From the NCBI GenBank assembly GCA_043228905.1, contig JBHGNT010000020.1, positions 7,812,001 through 7,876,000 on the forward strand: a DNA stretch of 64,000 nt. Direction: 5' to 3'. The stretch's first letter is position 1. Every line of letters starts with the position of its first letter. The position numbers and the translations under genes are program-made. The stretch is from Azolla caroliniana (Eukaryota; Polypodiophyta). Below are positions 45,776 through 57,560 of this stretch, in pieces. A model generated the notes under the pieces. It saw nothing but the letters and a program-made list of their open reading frames with translations. It was not told the DNA's origin and ran no database searches.

Positions 45776-47485
45776 TTGATGTAGCGAAATAGTTGCAATC
45801 TTATGAGTAGATCCTCAGGTTTGTCGATACCGGATTTCTCTTGTTCTCCGATCTATGTTTGGGTTATGTAATTCGAACCATGGTAATCCCAAAACAATGG
45901 GATGTTCTGGGATACTAATTATATTAAATGATATGACACACTCTAAATTATCTAGGACAATATTAACGGCTCTGACTCTTCTATGATATTTCCGGAAGCA
46001 ATGGGACGACCATTAGTGACTACTACAGAGGCTGGACACGGGAGTTTTCTTAGGGATATCTGATGAGCTTGGGCAAAATTCCTATCCATGAAGTAAGAAT
46101 TAGCTCTGGAATCTAGGAGTGTTGAGACATATACTGGAGAGGTACTTTTAGTACTAATTGTTACTTGGGCTAAGAACACATTGCTAACTTGCTTAGAGAG
46201 CATGGAACCACAAATGGGTTGCACATATCTAGGGTTGTCCAACCAAATGGCTCCTATTTTGGTTGGACTTAGTCGTTTAACTCTTCTTCTAACTCACTAA
46301 GGACATCAAATTTGTTCAATAGATTTGGGCTATTAGTACGATTAGGACTATCAGATATTCCTACTGACTTAGACTCGAGTTTAGTACAATTAGAACTAGC
46401 AACCATTTGGTTTACCTATCTTCTTGGCCTATGGGGACAGTTCACTGCAATATTGCCATGGTCCACCGCAATAAAGACATAGTCGATTTGCTCGGCATCG
46501 CTGCTTTTCTTCTTCCGATAATGGTCTGCGATGACGTGTAGTGTCAATTTCCATCGGATTTGGAGTATTCACTGGAGACGCATTATATAACTCCCTTGGA
46601 AAAGGTTTTGCTACCACTGAGGCGTAGGTGGGCTCTAATCTTGCCCTTGGCATCTGGAACTGACATTTCGAACGTCGTTCGAAAAGACGATTGTCACATC
46701 TCACCGTGCGACTGATTGCTTCTGTCAATGACTTTGGTTCTTCGGGGAAGGTCAAGAGTAAATCCTTGACATCGTTACGTATAGACCATAACGAAATTGC
46801 TCTATTAGTGCTTGGTCATCCCAGGGGATATCGGAGGCAAGTAGGCGGAAATCTACAGCGTATGCGGAGGCTGGACGATCACCTTGACGTAATCATCGGA
46901 TTTTGTTGATTGTTGTCCTTATGCTGTCAGTATCTCCAAAACATGCTTTAAACTCACTTAAAAACTCTTCAAATTTGTTTAGTAAAGGAGATTCCTTTTC
47001 GAACAACGGAGCGAACCATGCCAAAGTTGAACCACTTAACAATGTGCCTACTAAACCCACTCGTGATGCATCGGTGGGATATCGGGAAGGATGCATTTGA
47101 ATGACTAATCGTACCTGATTAAGGAATCCTCTAAATTGCGTCACGTTCCATTGAATTTCATGGGAAGGCCGATCTTGGGTTCTTTATGAATCCCTTGCGT
47201 ACTGGGTCCTTGTTGTTGCATTGCTACTATGGTTGCTTCGAGTTGTTGCACTTGTAATGCTAGTTCCCCATGTTGTCGTGTTTGCTGCTTTTCTAAGGAG
47301 ATTTGTTGAAGATCCCCCAACAACCATTGATTTTCTTGTTCCAAAGCAAGGAACTCCTCTCTCAAGCATTGCAGCTCCGAGAAAACGGATTGATATTCTT
47401 GAGTGCTAACAGTGGCCAAAGAGTTATGGTTGCAACTAGTGGACAAGAAACCAGATGAAGAGTTGTGGATCATTGGAGGAGACAC
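45776..47485 (-). pseudogene. Gypsy H gag and protease remnant
   Basis: Gag starts near 47485 (MSPPMIHNSSSGFLSTSCNH) with a Gln-rich coiled-coil (QQISLEKQQTRQHGELALQV), then the retrotransposon gag core FRGFLNQVRLVIQMHPSRYP at about 47130. A zinc-knuckle remnant CLYCGGPWQYC lies near 46460. The protease region has VSTLLDSRANSYFMD (about 46100), where DSGA has become DSRA. Frameshifts separate the blocks. Confidence 0.75.
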
Positions 47486-47566
47486 TAATATGGTGGAGCA
47501 TCAAGAAGACAGAAGAAGAAATGCAAATGGCATAATGAAGGGGGCTGAAAAAGATACATGGGATAT

Positions 47567-47690
47567 ATATGTTCGGTATGCCCAAGTGCCCACATCTGTG
47601 TTTTATCCTTATATAGATAGCTTGGGGCATATATGTTCGGTATGCCCAAGTGCCCACATCTGTGTTTTATCCTTATATAGATAGCATGGC
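47567..47690. repeat. Two-copy direct repeat of about 62 bp
   Basis: Two adjacent copies share CATATATGTTCGGTATGCCC and CACATCTGTGTTTTATCC, followed by TTATATAGATAGC. They lie between the oppositely oriented LINE pieces. Confidence 0.85.
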
Positions 47691-49061
47691 CCTCTATTAA
47701 ACTCCCCCTACCTATGCATGCTACATTAAAGTTAGCTTTTAGTGTTATAAGTACTCCCCCATGAATCTATCTATCCCCCATTGCTGCAAAGCATGTATTG
47801 GTCCAACTCCAAGGCATATATTTCCAATTTTGTCAATCTTATCCCCAACTAGGTGGTGCTCCTGCACCATGATAACATCAAGCACCATTGCCTCAATGCA
47901 ACACTGAATTTTAGCAACCAATACATTCTTCTTCATCTGGAATTGGGTGCCACAAATTCCTTTTGCAAGCTAAGATTCATTTTAGCATATAGCTTGCATC
48001 TTTTGTGGCCCAACCATTGCATTTTCAGCTTCCACTAGGTTAGCTAAAATTCTATCTTGGAGATTTTCCTCTTCCAACTCTGTCAAAATTCCAGGGTGGT
48101 ATACCGTGAACTTTGTGATCATTCTAGGCAACTTCCTAAATTTTACATTTATGTAGGATATGCCTTGCCGAAACTCCATATCATGGCATCTTTCCATTGT
48201 CTTTTCATGTTCACACATATCGCGGTAACTTATGATGAGTCTACATTAGCACCCATTTGTTGTTGCAACCATCCGAGTGCTTCTTCTCTATTGTGGAATT
48301 CCTTATTTCCAACGGCCAAAATATAGGATAGTCCAACGATTTGGCCTTCGTCATTGCAATTACCATAGATATTGACTCTACACATGCATGCAGTCCTTCA
48401 TCTCAATTCCACACTTTTCCTCAAACTACTTTTTGCCTGTCAGTTCAGTTTGATTTGTTGTCTAGTATTCAATAGGGAGGTCGCTTTGCATCGAAGGTTC
48501 CATTTCACTCTAGGCCATGCACACATACCTTTATTTTTCTTCATCCCATTCACGTCCTCTTTTCTAGCAAGCATGTGCCTTTTGATTTTTGTTATCCCCT
48601 TAGTCTATTGGGTTGTCACGAGTGACTTAGCTTGCTCTTTCAAGGGCCTTATGACCTTTCATATACTTATTTCTCCTACCTCATCCATACTTTCATGATG
48701 CATCTGGTTAGTATCATCCATTATCAAGCCTTCTTCCTATTGTAGTTTTTGCATATCATTAATAGTTCCCACATAGTTGCTCTCCGGATTTGCCTTTGTT
48801 CTTGCTTCCCTTTCATTAGTTGTGATTTCATTATCCTCTAAGCTTAAGAGTTCATATTTTTTGCTAAGTGTCAAATACTTTAGGATATGCACAAAAGCTT
48901 ATGACGGCATTGAAAGAGTTAGGATGCATTCTAAGTTGAGTGTCAATAGTTCTAAAACATAAGATTATTCTTGTGAAGAGCCAAACTAAGGATAAATAAT
49001 AGGTTATGTACCATTATAATGAGCCACCTGAGATTGTAGAAAGATTTAAATACCTTGGCCT

Positions 49062-49339
49062 TGTTGGGAATTCGGTCCCTCCTGATGGGATCCGGAGGAG
49101 CCGGATCGGACGTGCCGAAGGAAGGAACCGGACCGGATGCAACAAACGGACCGGATTGGAAGGGATCCGAATGGATCCGGTGTGAACCGGATCTAGGGAC
49201 ATATCTGCAAATATGTTTCTGGTGTGCCTGTAACGACTATATATGTAAATAGTCTTAAACTCATATAAGTATAAATATGACTTAGGGCAATCACTTTAGT
49301 ATGATGTCAAGGTTTTTGTTGTTAGTTGTATCATTGTTG

Positions 49340-49387
<48 letters not shown>

Positions 49388-49580
49388 AAGAGAAGAGAAG
49401 CTGTCGAAAGATACAGAGCTCGAGGTCGTTGCCTTTGAGTCCCTGTTGTACCTCCTTTCTCGTATAGTGATAGTTGGAGTCTGTGGGCTTTCTTCTATGT
49501 AAGTGTATGAACCTCCATTTATGTTTTGTTCTTTCATAAAGTGTTTGAGTCTCAGTTGTGGCCGAGCATTATTCCGCAAA
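49062..49580 (+). mobile_element. Solo LTR in LINE remnant
   Basis: 519-bp solo LTR, plus orientation, from TGTTGGGAATTCGGTCCC to GCATTATTCCGCAAA, flanked by GGCCT (49057-49061 and 49581-49585). It belongs to the broad copia A/C LTR family. It contains a long (AG)n tract from 49342 and repeats of AGAAG. Removing it rejoins the LINE frame RFKYLGL/HIPSNHRW. Confidence 0.85.
49342..49400. repeat. (AG)n microsatellite followed by (AGAAG)n
   Basis: About twenty AG dinucleotides followed by four AGAAG units within the solo LTR. Confidence 0.95.
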
Positions 49581-50040
49581 GGCCTTCATATTCCCTCAAA
49601 TCATAGATGGAATGAATGTGCTACTCGTTGCTTAGAGGTGGGAAAGAGAACACATGCAATGGTGGAGAAATTAAAAGTTGCATCCTCAATTAATACATTT
49701 TCCACACTTTGGTGAACTCAATGCTTCTCTATGGGTGGAAGTATAGGGTGCTAGCATCCCGAAGTCCGCTTCAAAAGAGTTTGAAAATGTTCAAAATCAC
49801 ATTTCTTACATTTTTTGTCTTTGAGTAAAGAAACAAAAATCATACACCCTCCTACTTTATAAGTCATGATTATTTCCCATTAAGATCATGGCCATTAAAG
49901 AGTTGTCGATTACATGCTTAAGCTTTAAAAAGTCCTTCACATTGACTTCCTTGAATTGTATGGGAAGCAAGAAAAAAGGTTTAAAAGACACATAAAAGCA
50001 ACTTTTTGTGTTCTATTTGGATGCAAAATACAAAAAAATG

Positions 50041-52519
50041 TTAACTTCATGAATGTGATGTAAGACATTAATGACTAAATTGACAAATCATTTTAAGCTA
50101 TCTAATGGAAAATCAAAGTTCTTAATAAGCTTCACCCATTGTGCCATATGGCTCATGAGGTTCTATTTGTCATAAAAGATTTCAAGGACTATCAATATAT
50201 AGTTACTAGAAAATGATTTCCATATGGATACTATATTTCAATTTCTTTGTGCATTCTAAATCTCATATAGTTTTGTTCATGAACTATGTACTAATAATAT
50301 TGAGTATAAGAAAGTTTCAAACTCTCGAATGAATCATGTAATTTAGATGAAGGAGATTGCTACACATTTTCTTGCAGTATGTCTAAGCCTTTTTTACTTA
50401 CACATTGAGCTTGTAGGAGGTTACCAAATATGTCATCAATTGTTAGTTGTTGCAAATATATTTCTACAATAATTCGACATAACCAATGAATGAACAAAAG
50501 TTTGGAGAACCATAATAAACTAGAAGTTCATTGTCTCTATATTAGAAAGACCAATTTGTAACCCTCACTCAAATGCCCACACTAAGTAACAAATGTTCAA
50601 ATATTATTGTCATAAAATTCTAGTTTGATGGTACAATATGTATTTGTTCAAAATATGATAATTGATAGATAATCAGTGTGATCCATTGTATTTCACATCT
50701 AATAGAATTGACTCACCTGGAGTGCCGTACTCCAACAATTGGGTCTCATTCTTAATAGAAGTTTGGTGGGATCAAACTCATCTTCTTTTGATTGACTAAG
50801 TCAATATGAAAAAATGCAAATTGGTGTAACACCATGTATGACATCTAGATTATGGTAAACAAGACATGTAGATATTGTTTGGCATAGTTGGTAGTTGTCT
50901 AGAAAAAACATCTCAAAACTTTGATAAGAGTACCAAACAATCTCTATTCATAGGGAACTAGGGAACTAGAATGGTTAGGAAAATATGTATATAAAAGACG
51001 TGGAAATAGATGAGTTGTAACACATTGAATAAAAGTACTACCATATATTAGATTCTCTCACAATCACACTATGCACCCTCAATTCGGACATTCATTAAGT
51101 GAAAAAGTAATATTTTTAGTATCGCCTGTCATATTTGACATTCAAAGACAATAATAAAATCTCTCACACTCACACTCACACTCTCATTCTCCCTCTCTAT
51201 TCTCCCCCTCCCCTTGTGGATTATTGTAGTACTAAATGTTGTTCACTTTGTTGTATCCTAATCACTTGGATGAGGTCAATTAGTGTTAACTTTGAATTGC
51301 TTGTGTTAAGTTAAGTTAATTAATTATGTCATTAAGTTAATTTCCGCGTCTTTGATTAAGTGAGAGGGGTTAAGTGACTAGGAGTAGTTCATGTCAGGAG
51401 TATATAAATGTTTTGTTTTCTTCCTCTTTCCTTTGCATGTTTTGTTGCACCTATGTATGTGTGCAATTCTCATGTTTTTTTTACAAATTCTAATAATGGA
51501 AAACTTCAAACTTCTATCTAGGAAACTTCAAATCTTCAATGTTGTCTTGTATGAACTCTTGGATCAAGTCGATTTTTTGTGCATGCAATCTCTTATGGAC
51601 ATAACAATTATACACCTGAATGTGCTTTATGCAATCATGAAACATTAAAGTTTTATATATCATCATAACACTTTTTTTGCTAGTCAAGATGCACAGAGTA
51701 GATGGTTGTCCAACATGCAATTTGGCAAATGGTGTTTTGAGCCTAACAAGTTAAGTGATTGTCTGTAACGGTTTCGTTATATTCAACTTCACAACTTGAT
51801 TTTCCCATAGTTGGTTGTTTCTAAGGTATATGACGCAATAGTGGAGACCTTCATGCCATAACATCATGCCCAATCACTATTTGTAAAGCCAATTGATATA
51901 GTATTTTCCCTTGGAATTGTGAGGATAAAACAACCCAACAATTTGGTGCCTTTAAGGTAGCAACAAATGCATTCTCACAACATGATAAGCCATGGTTTCT
52001 GGGCTATGCATAAAAATCCATTCAACTAGGAAACATGAAATCGAATATTTGATATGATATTTCGTAGATAAATCAAACATCCAACTTACTTGTTGATATA
52101 GGATTGCATCAAATGGATCCCAAACATTTTTTGTAGAAAACAATCAATATTTATGGCAATATAAATGATTCAATTGACAACAACAAACACGGGTCAAGTG
52201 CTTCAAGTTGAATGTGAGAGAGCTTTAGCATAGAAACCACCAATTCTGTATGAATGGCAATGAAGCTAATTAGGCAATAGGGCATGCGCCGTGAAATTAA
52301 TTAGGCCTTACGGAGTAAGAGACGCGAGCATTGTCAACACGACCTACAAAATGCAGATGTCAAGGAGGAATATGTATATGTTGAAATCTAATGAAGGAGC
52401 AACTCAAAACCAAGGGGCCAGAAGAAGAGAAAAAGGAATATGTATACATATACATATATATAATATGTATTGAATTTGCAAGGGTCAAAGCTCTCAAGGC
52501 TACAACCTAACAAGTGGAC
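50041..52519. other. No gene recognised
   Basis: AT-rich intergenic sequence. There is a short (CACACT)-type simple repeat near 51160-51185. ORFs are below 90 codons and show no domain. No LTR ends, primer sites or RNA genes were seen. Confidence 0.5.
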
Positions 52520-52592
52520 ATAGTAGGGTTAGAATGTAACCATGGTAAGGTTAAAATGTAACCATGGTAGGGTTAAAATGTAACCATGGTAG
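52520..52592. repeat. 23-bp tandem repeat upstream of the CID7-like gene
   Basis: The unit (A/G)GGTTA(A/G)AATGTAACCATGGTA is repeated about three and a half times, ending roughly 250 bases before the first candidate start codon. CCATGG recurs in each unit. The position suggests promoter or 5' leader DNA, but no function is shown. Confidence 0.8.
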
Positions 52593-52671
52593 CGTTAGAG
52601 TCTTTCTTCTTCCTCCGTCGAGAGCATTATTATCTCTCTGTGTCTGTCTCTATCCCTGTCTCTGCTCTTCT

Positions 52672-52742
52672 CCTTAACCCTAACAGGTGCTTAATGCGTC
52701 TTTTCTTCTTTTCTCTAACCCTAACCCTAGCCATAGGGTTTC
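52672..52742 (+). promoter_or_regulatory. Telo-box-like motifs in the 5' leader region
   Basis: CTTAACCCTAACAGG and CTCTAACCCTAACCCTAGCC match the plant telo-box core (AACCCTA) three times within about 70 bases, in pyrimidine-rich sequence. Such motifs are known in 5' regions of plant genes of the translation machinery. That fits a PABP-binding protein, but regulation here is inferred from motif and position only. Confidence 0.45.
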
Positions 52743-52842
52743 TTTCTTTTTCTCTATTATTCTTCAGTTCACTGGTGGTTTGGGGTTGTTATTTTTCTGT
52801 GTCTCTTTTTCTCAACTTGTCTCCCGTGTTTTTCTTATGCAG

Positions 52843-52904
52843 ATGCGATCGGAGGGATCACGCATCACCAGCTCTGTATCTAAAGGCGGAGATGAAACTA
52901 ACAA
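52843..52904 (+). other. Candidate first coding exon of the CID7-like gene
   Basis: ATG 52843 opens 20 codons (MRSEGSRITSSVSKGG..) ending at a strong donor, CAA/GTATGT (52905). If spliced to an acceptor at 54466 or 54475, both of which keep frame, it adds about 35 residues before MNSNLPLRSW. The frame has no stop, and the resulting length is near what I recall for Arabidopsis CID7. Otherwise the segment is 5' leader with a short upstream frame. Confidence 0.45.
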
Positions 52905-54518
52905 GTATGTTCGCTCTCTCTCTCTCTCTCTGTATAATGATTTTTCTAGGGTTTCAGATGTTAGGGCTGCAGGTATCAGGGTTTCATCTTAGCATGTGAT
53001 CAGAACATCCATGGATTTTATTTGAATGTGGTACATACTTGTGGTAGTTTCATTTCCCATTTTATTGTCGATTGTTAGAGGTTGTGGATTGGGGTCTCAG
53101 TTTACCATCTGATTGCAGGATCCGTGGAATTTCTACTAGCTTCAGTAGAGTCAGATTGTTGTAGTTCTTGTCCTTTATCTATTGTTAGAATGGGCTCGGA
53201 TTGGATTCTGGTAATTTCGGTTTCAGTTTGTCCATGGAATTCTATTAGCTGGATTTTTTTCCCCTTTCCACCATGAGTAGAATGAGAAGTGTAAATTGTG
53301 GATTGGAATCATGTAGTTTTTTCTCCTTACCTTAGAATGAGATTGATCTGGGGTCAAATTGCTGTAGTTTTTCCTTTGTCATTTCTGAGCAAGTAGCATC
53401 AGATTTATGTGTTGTTGAGATTTTGGATTACACTCAACTACCAACTACCGGATGATCCATGGTGTTTCAGTTTCATTTGCATCAAATTGTTTAGCTCTTT
53501 CCTTTCTTTTCATAAATAACGAGAATTAGATTTATAGCTATGGCGAGACTGTTTAATGGAGTTCCAGATATTATTTGTTCACATTTATCATCTATCAGAT
53601 TGTCCATAGGGTTAAATTAGTTTTTCTTTTCCTTTCCAATAAATGCAATGATATTTATGGTTTGTTGAAATTGTGGATTGGATTCACGTGCTTGCAGGTA
53701 AGACTTAAGGATTAAGATATAATATTACATTACAGATGATGCCGCCGGATTAAGGTATGGTAACATCTTTCTATATCTTAGAAGATGCAAACACCAGAGT
53801 AATACTGTAAGAAACAATGAAAAGTCAAATGACTTCTTGAATGGAGATATAAAAGTCCTTGCAATAATATGATTTAGTCTTTCCACTCAAATTCGATTTA
53901 TGTTTGAAACATCCTTAAGGATAATGCTGGGTGAAATCTATGTAGATAAGTTCCTGAAATCAGTTGTTTTTTCTAAAGAAGTTTTAAACATCTTCAAATA
54001 ATTGACGGATTCCTTGAATAGGCAGAGGGCGCAGAAAAATATGGATTTCTATATAGAGATACAGAATTGCATGAAATTTAAGGGACCGCTGAATGCATAC
54101 CTATGGAATAATTGATTGTTGTTTGAAATACAGAGATCCCTTGTAATATAATGAAATAACCAGAGTTTGTATTTCTTTTTTATTTTGAATCAGTTCTAAA
54201 CATCCTTAAAAAATAATGCTGGTTGAAATTATTGTTTGCCTTTTCACCTGAAAATTTTCTAATTTTTTCAATCTGTCATAGGATATGCTCTGTTTTTCAG
54301 AATAACAAGGTTTGTCACTGTTGGTCAGGTAAATTCGGATTTTTCAGTGTAAGTAGTAGTTTATAGTCTTTCTTCATGATTAGGTTAATGGTAGGTTGTA
54401 ACTACTGGATGGGTTATTTCAGAGGCTCTTTGATTTTGTTAGAGAGGAAACAGTTTCTTGATTAAGTTATCAAAGAACTGGAGTACCTCTTGTGTTAACA
54501 TCAAGAGCGAGGAAAGAA

Positions 54519-56873
54519 ATGAACTCAAATTTACCTTTGAGAAGCTGGACTTCTCTCAATCCAAATGCAAGAGAGTTTGTTCCCACAGCTTTGAAACCAA
54601 TAACTAGCAGTGCTGGTTCTGGAGACGAGACAGAAAACCTAGGTACTTCAGACAATGGGAAGGCGCCTTCAGAGAAAGTTGAATCTTCTGATTCATGTGC
54701 TTCAGATGAAGAGAGCAGGAGATATTGGAATGCTCAACTACCTGATGACATACTGTCGCTAGACACTGATTTCTATGCTCAGGGTGGAGAAACTTCTGAA
54801 TCAATATCATCTCAACTGAATGCTGCTGCTTATGATATGTCTGACTTCATGGGCATTTCAAATGACCCAAATCCAGATGGCCAACCATGGGAGAGAACAA
54901 TGCTTAGTGGAAGAAGGCATATGCATAATCCTTTGCATATTCCAGAGTATGACAATCCTCATCCAGATAGAAGCACTGCTAGCAACGCAAGACGAATCTG
55001 GGACAATGAGCAAGCATTATCTTCCCCCCAGGTTCCTATTAGCTGGAATGAACAGCTTTTCAATCATGGAAATAGTGATTCTACACAAATGGCTAGCCTG
55101 AGAGAGAGTCGACATGGATCCAAAAATGCTCTTGGCTTACTCACCAATGAATTTCCCAATGTACCTTCTCAGAACTTGCTTGACATTTATCAAGCTAATG
55201 GTGATGTTTCTGGAATGTTGACCCAGCTTAAGGTTTGGTTGGTTCATTTGTTTTATCAAGCAGGTCTTACATTCTAGATAGTCTGAATTTCCATATTTTT
55301 TCAGCTGCAAGAGGATGGGAGTTCTTGGCAAAGTATGCCATCTGCTTCTAATTTTGTCTCCAATCAGAGGCTATCAAATATCTCAGCTCCTAGACCTAAT
55401 TTTGGCAGTGGGTTATCGCAAAATTATGTTGAAGAGAATGCTCAACACCCTACAGGTGATGTTTTAAAAGTTTCTCTTCTGAGATACCAATTTTTTTGCA
55501 TTCCTGGTAGCATTGTGTTAAATTGGCCTAATGTTTTTTGGCAGAATTTGTGAGACTGATGAGAAAGAACAAAATGCCTTGGCCACATGAGAGGAGTGGA
55601 GCTGGTCCTGAAAGTCATCTTAGACCTTCCAACCTGCCACCCTTGAGTGCATATAGTGATCTATTTGGTGGGGATTTTGTAACATCTGAGCAAGAGAGAA
55701 TGAATTTGACCAACATTCGACAGAATTATCAAGTTTCACCTCAAAACTTGATGGAGAGCGATGATGCACTGGGTGTGTATAAGTCTTTGTTACAAAAGCG
55801 GGGATATCCTCCTGTTTACACCTCAAATTTGAGTGTATCTTTGGGTGATTTGGATTGTGTGCAGTGAATGTATTAACTGAGCTGCGAGATGAAGCTCGGG
55901 ATCATGCATGCATCCGAAATGCGTACTTTGAGCAGGTGAAACTTCATGAATGTAAGCTTTGTGTAGTTTGGGTTGAAGATGAGATACTTAAAACTCTCAA
56001 TGATGTTATACGTGCATGCTTTGTCACATTATTGTACAGGTTATATTTTTGACATGTCTTTTGTCTGATAAGGTGTAGTATAAAGGTTATATGCCTATTT
56101 ACTAAATGTTCTCTGAACCTTGCTTCCAATTTGCCAATGGTCAACACTGGGGTTCCAAGCGTTCTTCACGACTAAGATGTGCATGTATTTCACATATAAG
56201 ACCTCCTTACCCATATAAAAAGAATGTGTGATATTTACATTCACAGGCCCGACAAGCATATTTTGTGGGTGACAAGATCCTGGCAAGAGAAGCAAGTGCA
56301 AAAGGACAGTTGCATAATCGATTAATGAAAGTTGCACAAAGCAAAGCTGCGGAGTTGGTCTTTCAACAGAGGTCAGTGATACCAAACATGCTTCTATGGT
56401 TTCCTTTGTCAAACATATATGTATTGTTGCAATTTCCTTTGTCAAATGTATGCCGATGATTGTGTGTCAAGTGCATGTCCATGGTTTCCTTCATCAAATA
56501 TGTTCGTGGTTTCCTTTGCATTTAACAAAATCAATAGTATTCTCTCATAGATGGTAGGTAAACTTTGTGCAGAAATATATCATCTGCTCAAGGTCCGAGC
56601 ATTGGGCCAGGACAAACACAATTATTGGATTTGCGTGGTTTACATGTCAACGAGGCTGTGACATTGCTGAAACGTGAGCTTTCAGGCCTAAGGTCAATGG
56701 CGCGTTCTTCGAGACAGAGGCAGCAGGTGTTTATAAGCGTGGGCACAGGTCATGCCAAAGGTTCTCGAACACCTTCTCGGTTGCTAACTGCAGTTAAGAG
56801 GCATTTGGTGGAGAATGAGCTTCTTAGCATTACTGAACCTCAACCTGGGATTGTTAGGGTTGTGGTGAGTTGA
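54519..56873 (+). CDS. CID7: CID7-like protein: PAM2, CUE-like, DUF1771 and Smr domains
   Basis: Spliced gene, exons 54519-55232, 55305-55455, 55545-55772, 55865-55935, 56247-56371 and 56573-56873, all introns GT..AG. The joined frame is 1590 nt (529 residues). Near residue 14 is a PAM2 motif, SLNPNAREFVP, which in this family binds the MLLE domain of poly(A)-binding protein. A CUE-like segment LLTNEFPNVPSQNLLDIYQA follows near residue 210. DUF1771 (ELRDEARDHACIRNAYFEQA.. to LVFQQR) and a C-terminal Smr domain come next. Smr has LLDLRGLHVNEA, where the usual DLHGLH is DLRGLH, and GTGHAKGSRTPSRL. Its role is probably cytoplasmic mRNA handling or cleavage through Smr. The start at 54519 is conservative; an upstream exon may add about 35 residues. 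Confidence 0.9.
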
Positions 56874-57560
56874 ATGGTCCGGTAAGATCCTTGTTTCTGA
56901 AATGGGAAAACTTCTTGTGAGAATCTTGGATATATTCCATGTGAAACTTTTCCTCTTTAGAGTACCGAGGAGGATGTAAGTAGAGAAAAAAGCTGAAAAA
57001 ATAACCTTGTATATGCTTTGTAACTTTATGATGTAGGAGCCCGAGTTTGCATGATAATGGCCACTTGGAAATTAGAAGTGAAAACTTAAAAGCCATGTAA
57101 TTTCTGTATTGTGCCACAGCCACAGCCAGAAACCAGGCTATCCCCTTTAGATAATGTTTTGTTGAAGATTCATCATAAAAGCCGAATGTAGAGTCTCCGC
57201 AAGTTTTTGTTTCGGCCAAATCTGTATAAGAATGCGGCCAGATAGGTTAGGTAGCAAACCCACAAATTACCTACCCCATCACATTTGTGACATTTTTTTT
57301 CCAAGGATTGTTGAATGATATAGCATATGATTCTTTTGAACTGTGAACATGAAAACACATGCCTCCCTTATGCACCGATAAGGGTGCCCCAATTTGCTAT
57401 ACAAAGTCATGTATACTGTGTTAATACATTTGTAACGGTGAGACTTTTGCTACCTCTGTTCAATTGAAATATTTATCCTTCTCACAAACCCCATCCAAAC
57501 GGAGAGTCTTTTAATTACTGATGTCGTGTTGAATGAGTACGTGTATCATGGTAGTAATAA
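56874..57560 (+). other. Probable 3' UTR and downstream flank of the CID7-like gene
   Basis: No coding sequence. AATAAATAA near 57556 could serve as a poly(A) signal, as could AT-rich stretches near 57000-57100. The true transcript end cannot be fixed from sequence. Confidence 0.35.

Larger units (their letters stand above)
36424..47490 (-). mobile_element. Gypsy chromovirus H with two nested insertions, 5' end lost
   Basis: Ty3/gypsy element read leftwards: gag (47485) through protease, RT, RNase H, integrase and chromodomain to polypurine tract 36830-36845 and 3' LTR 36424-36829. It is interrupted by a solo LTR (38734-39484, TSD TAAAC) and by complete copia C (39590-44941, TSD CATGG), both in RT. 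The 5' LTR is missing where LINE sequence begins at about 47403-47490. The RT motif GAYNLVRI differs from gypsy F and resembles the Tcn1-like/fungal chromovirus type. Confidence 0.85.
47403..50040. mobile_element. LINE remnants in mixed orientation
   Basis: Plus-strand 47430-47560 encodes an endonuclease piece ELWIIGGDTNMVEHQEDRRR. Minus-strand 47936-47745 encodes an endonuclease N-terminal piece LDVIMVQEHHLVGDKIDKIG. Plus-strand 48880-49061 and 49581-50040 encode the end of a LINE RT (EIVERFKYLGL, then HIPSNHRWNECATRCLEVGK, then MLLYGWKY). The opposite orientation of the N-terminal piece suggests a 5' inversion or two overlapping copies. All pieces carry stops. Confidence 0.6.

Noticed and set aside
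54604-54810. Minus-strand ORF over the CID7-like exon
   Set aside because: Antisense shadow of the exon encoding the PAM2 region.
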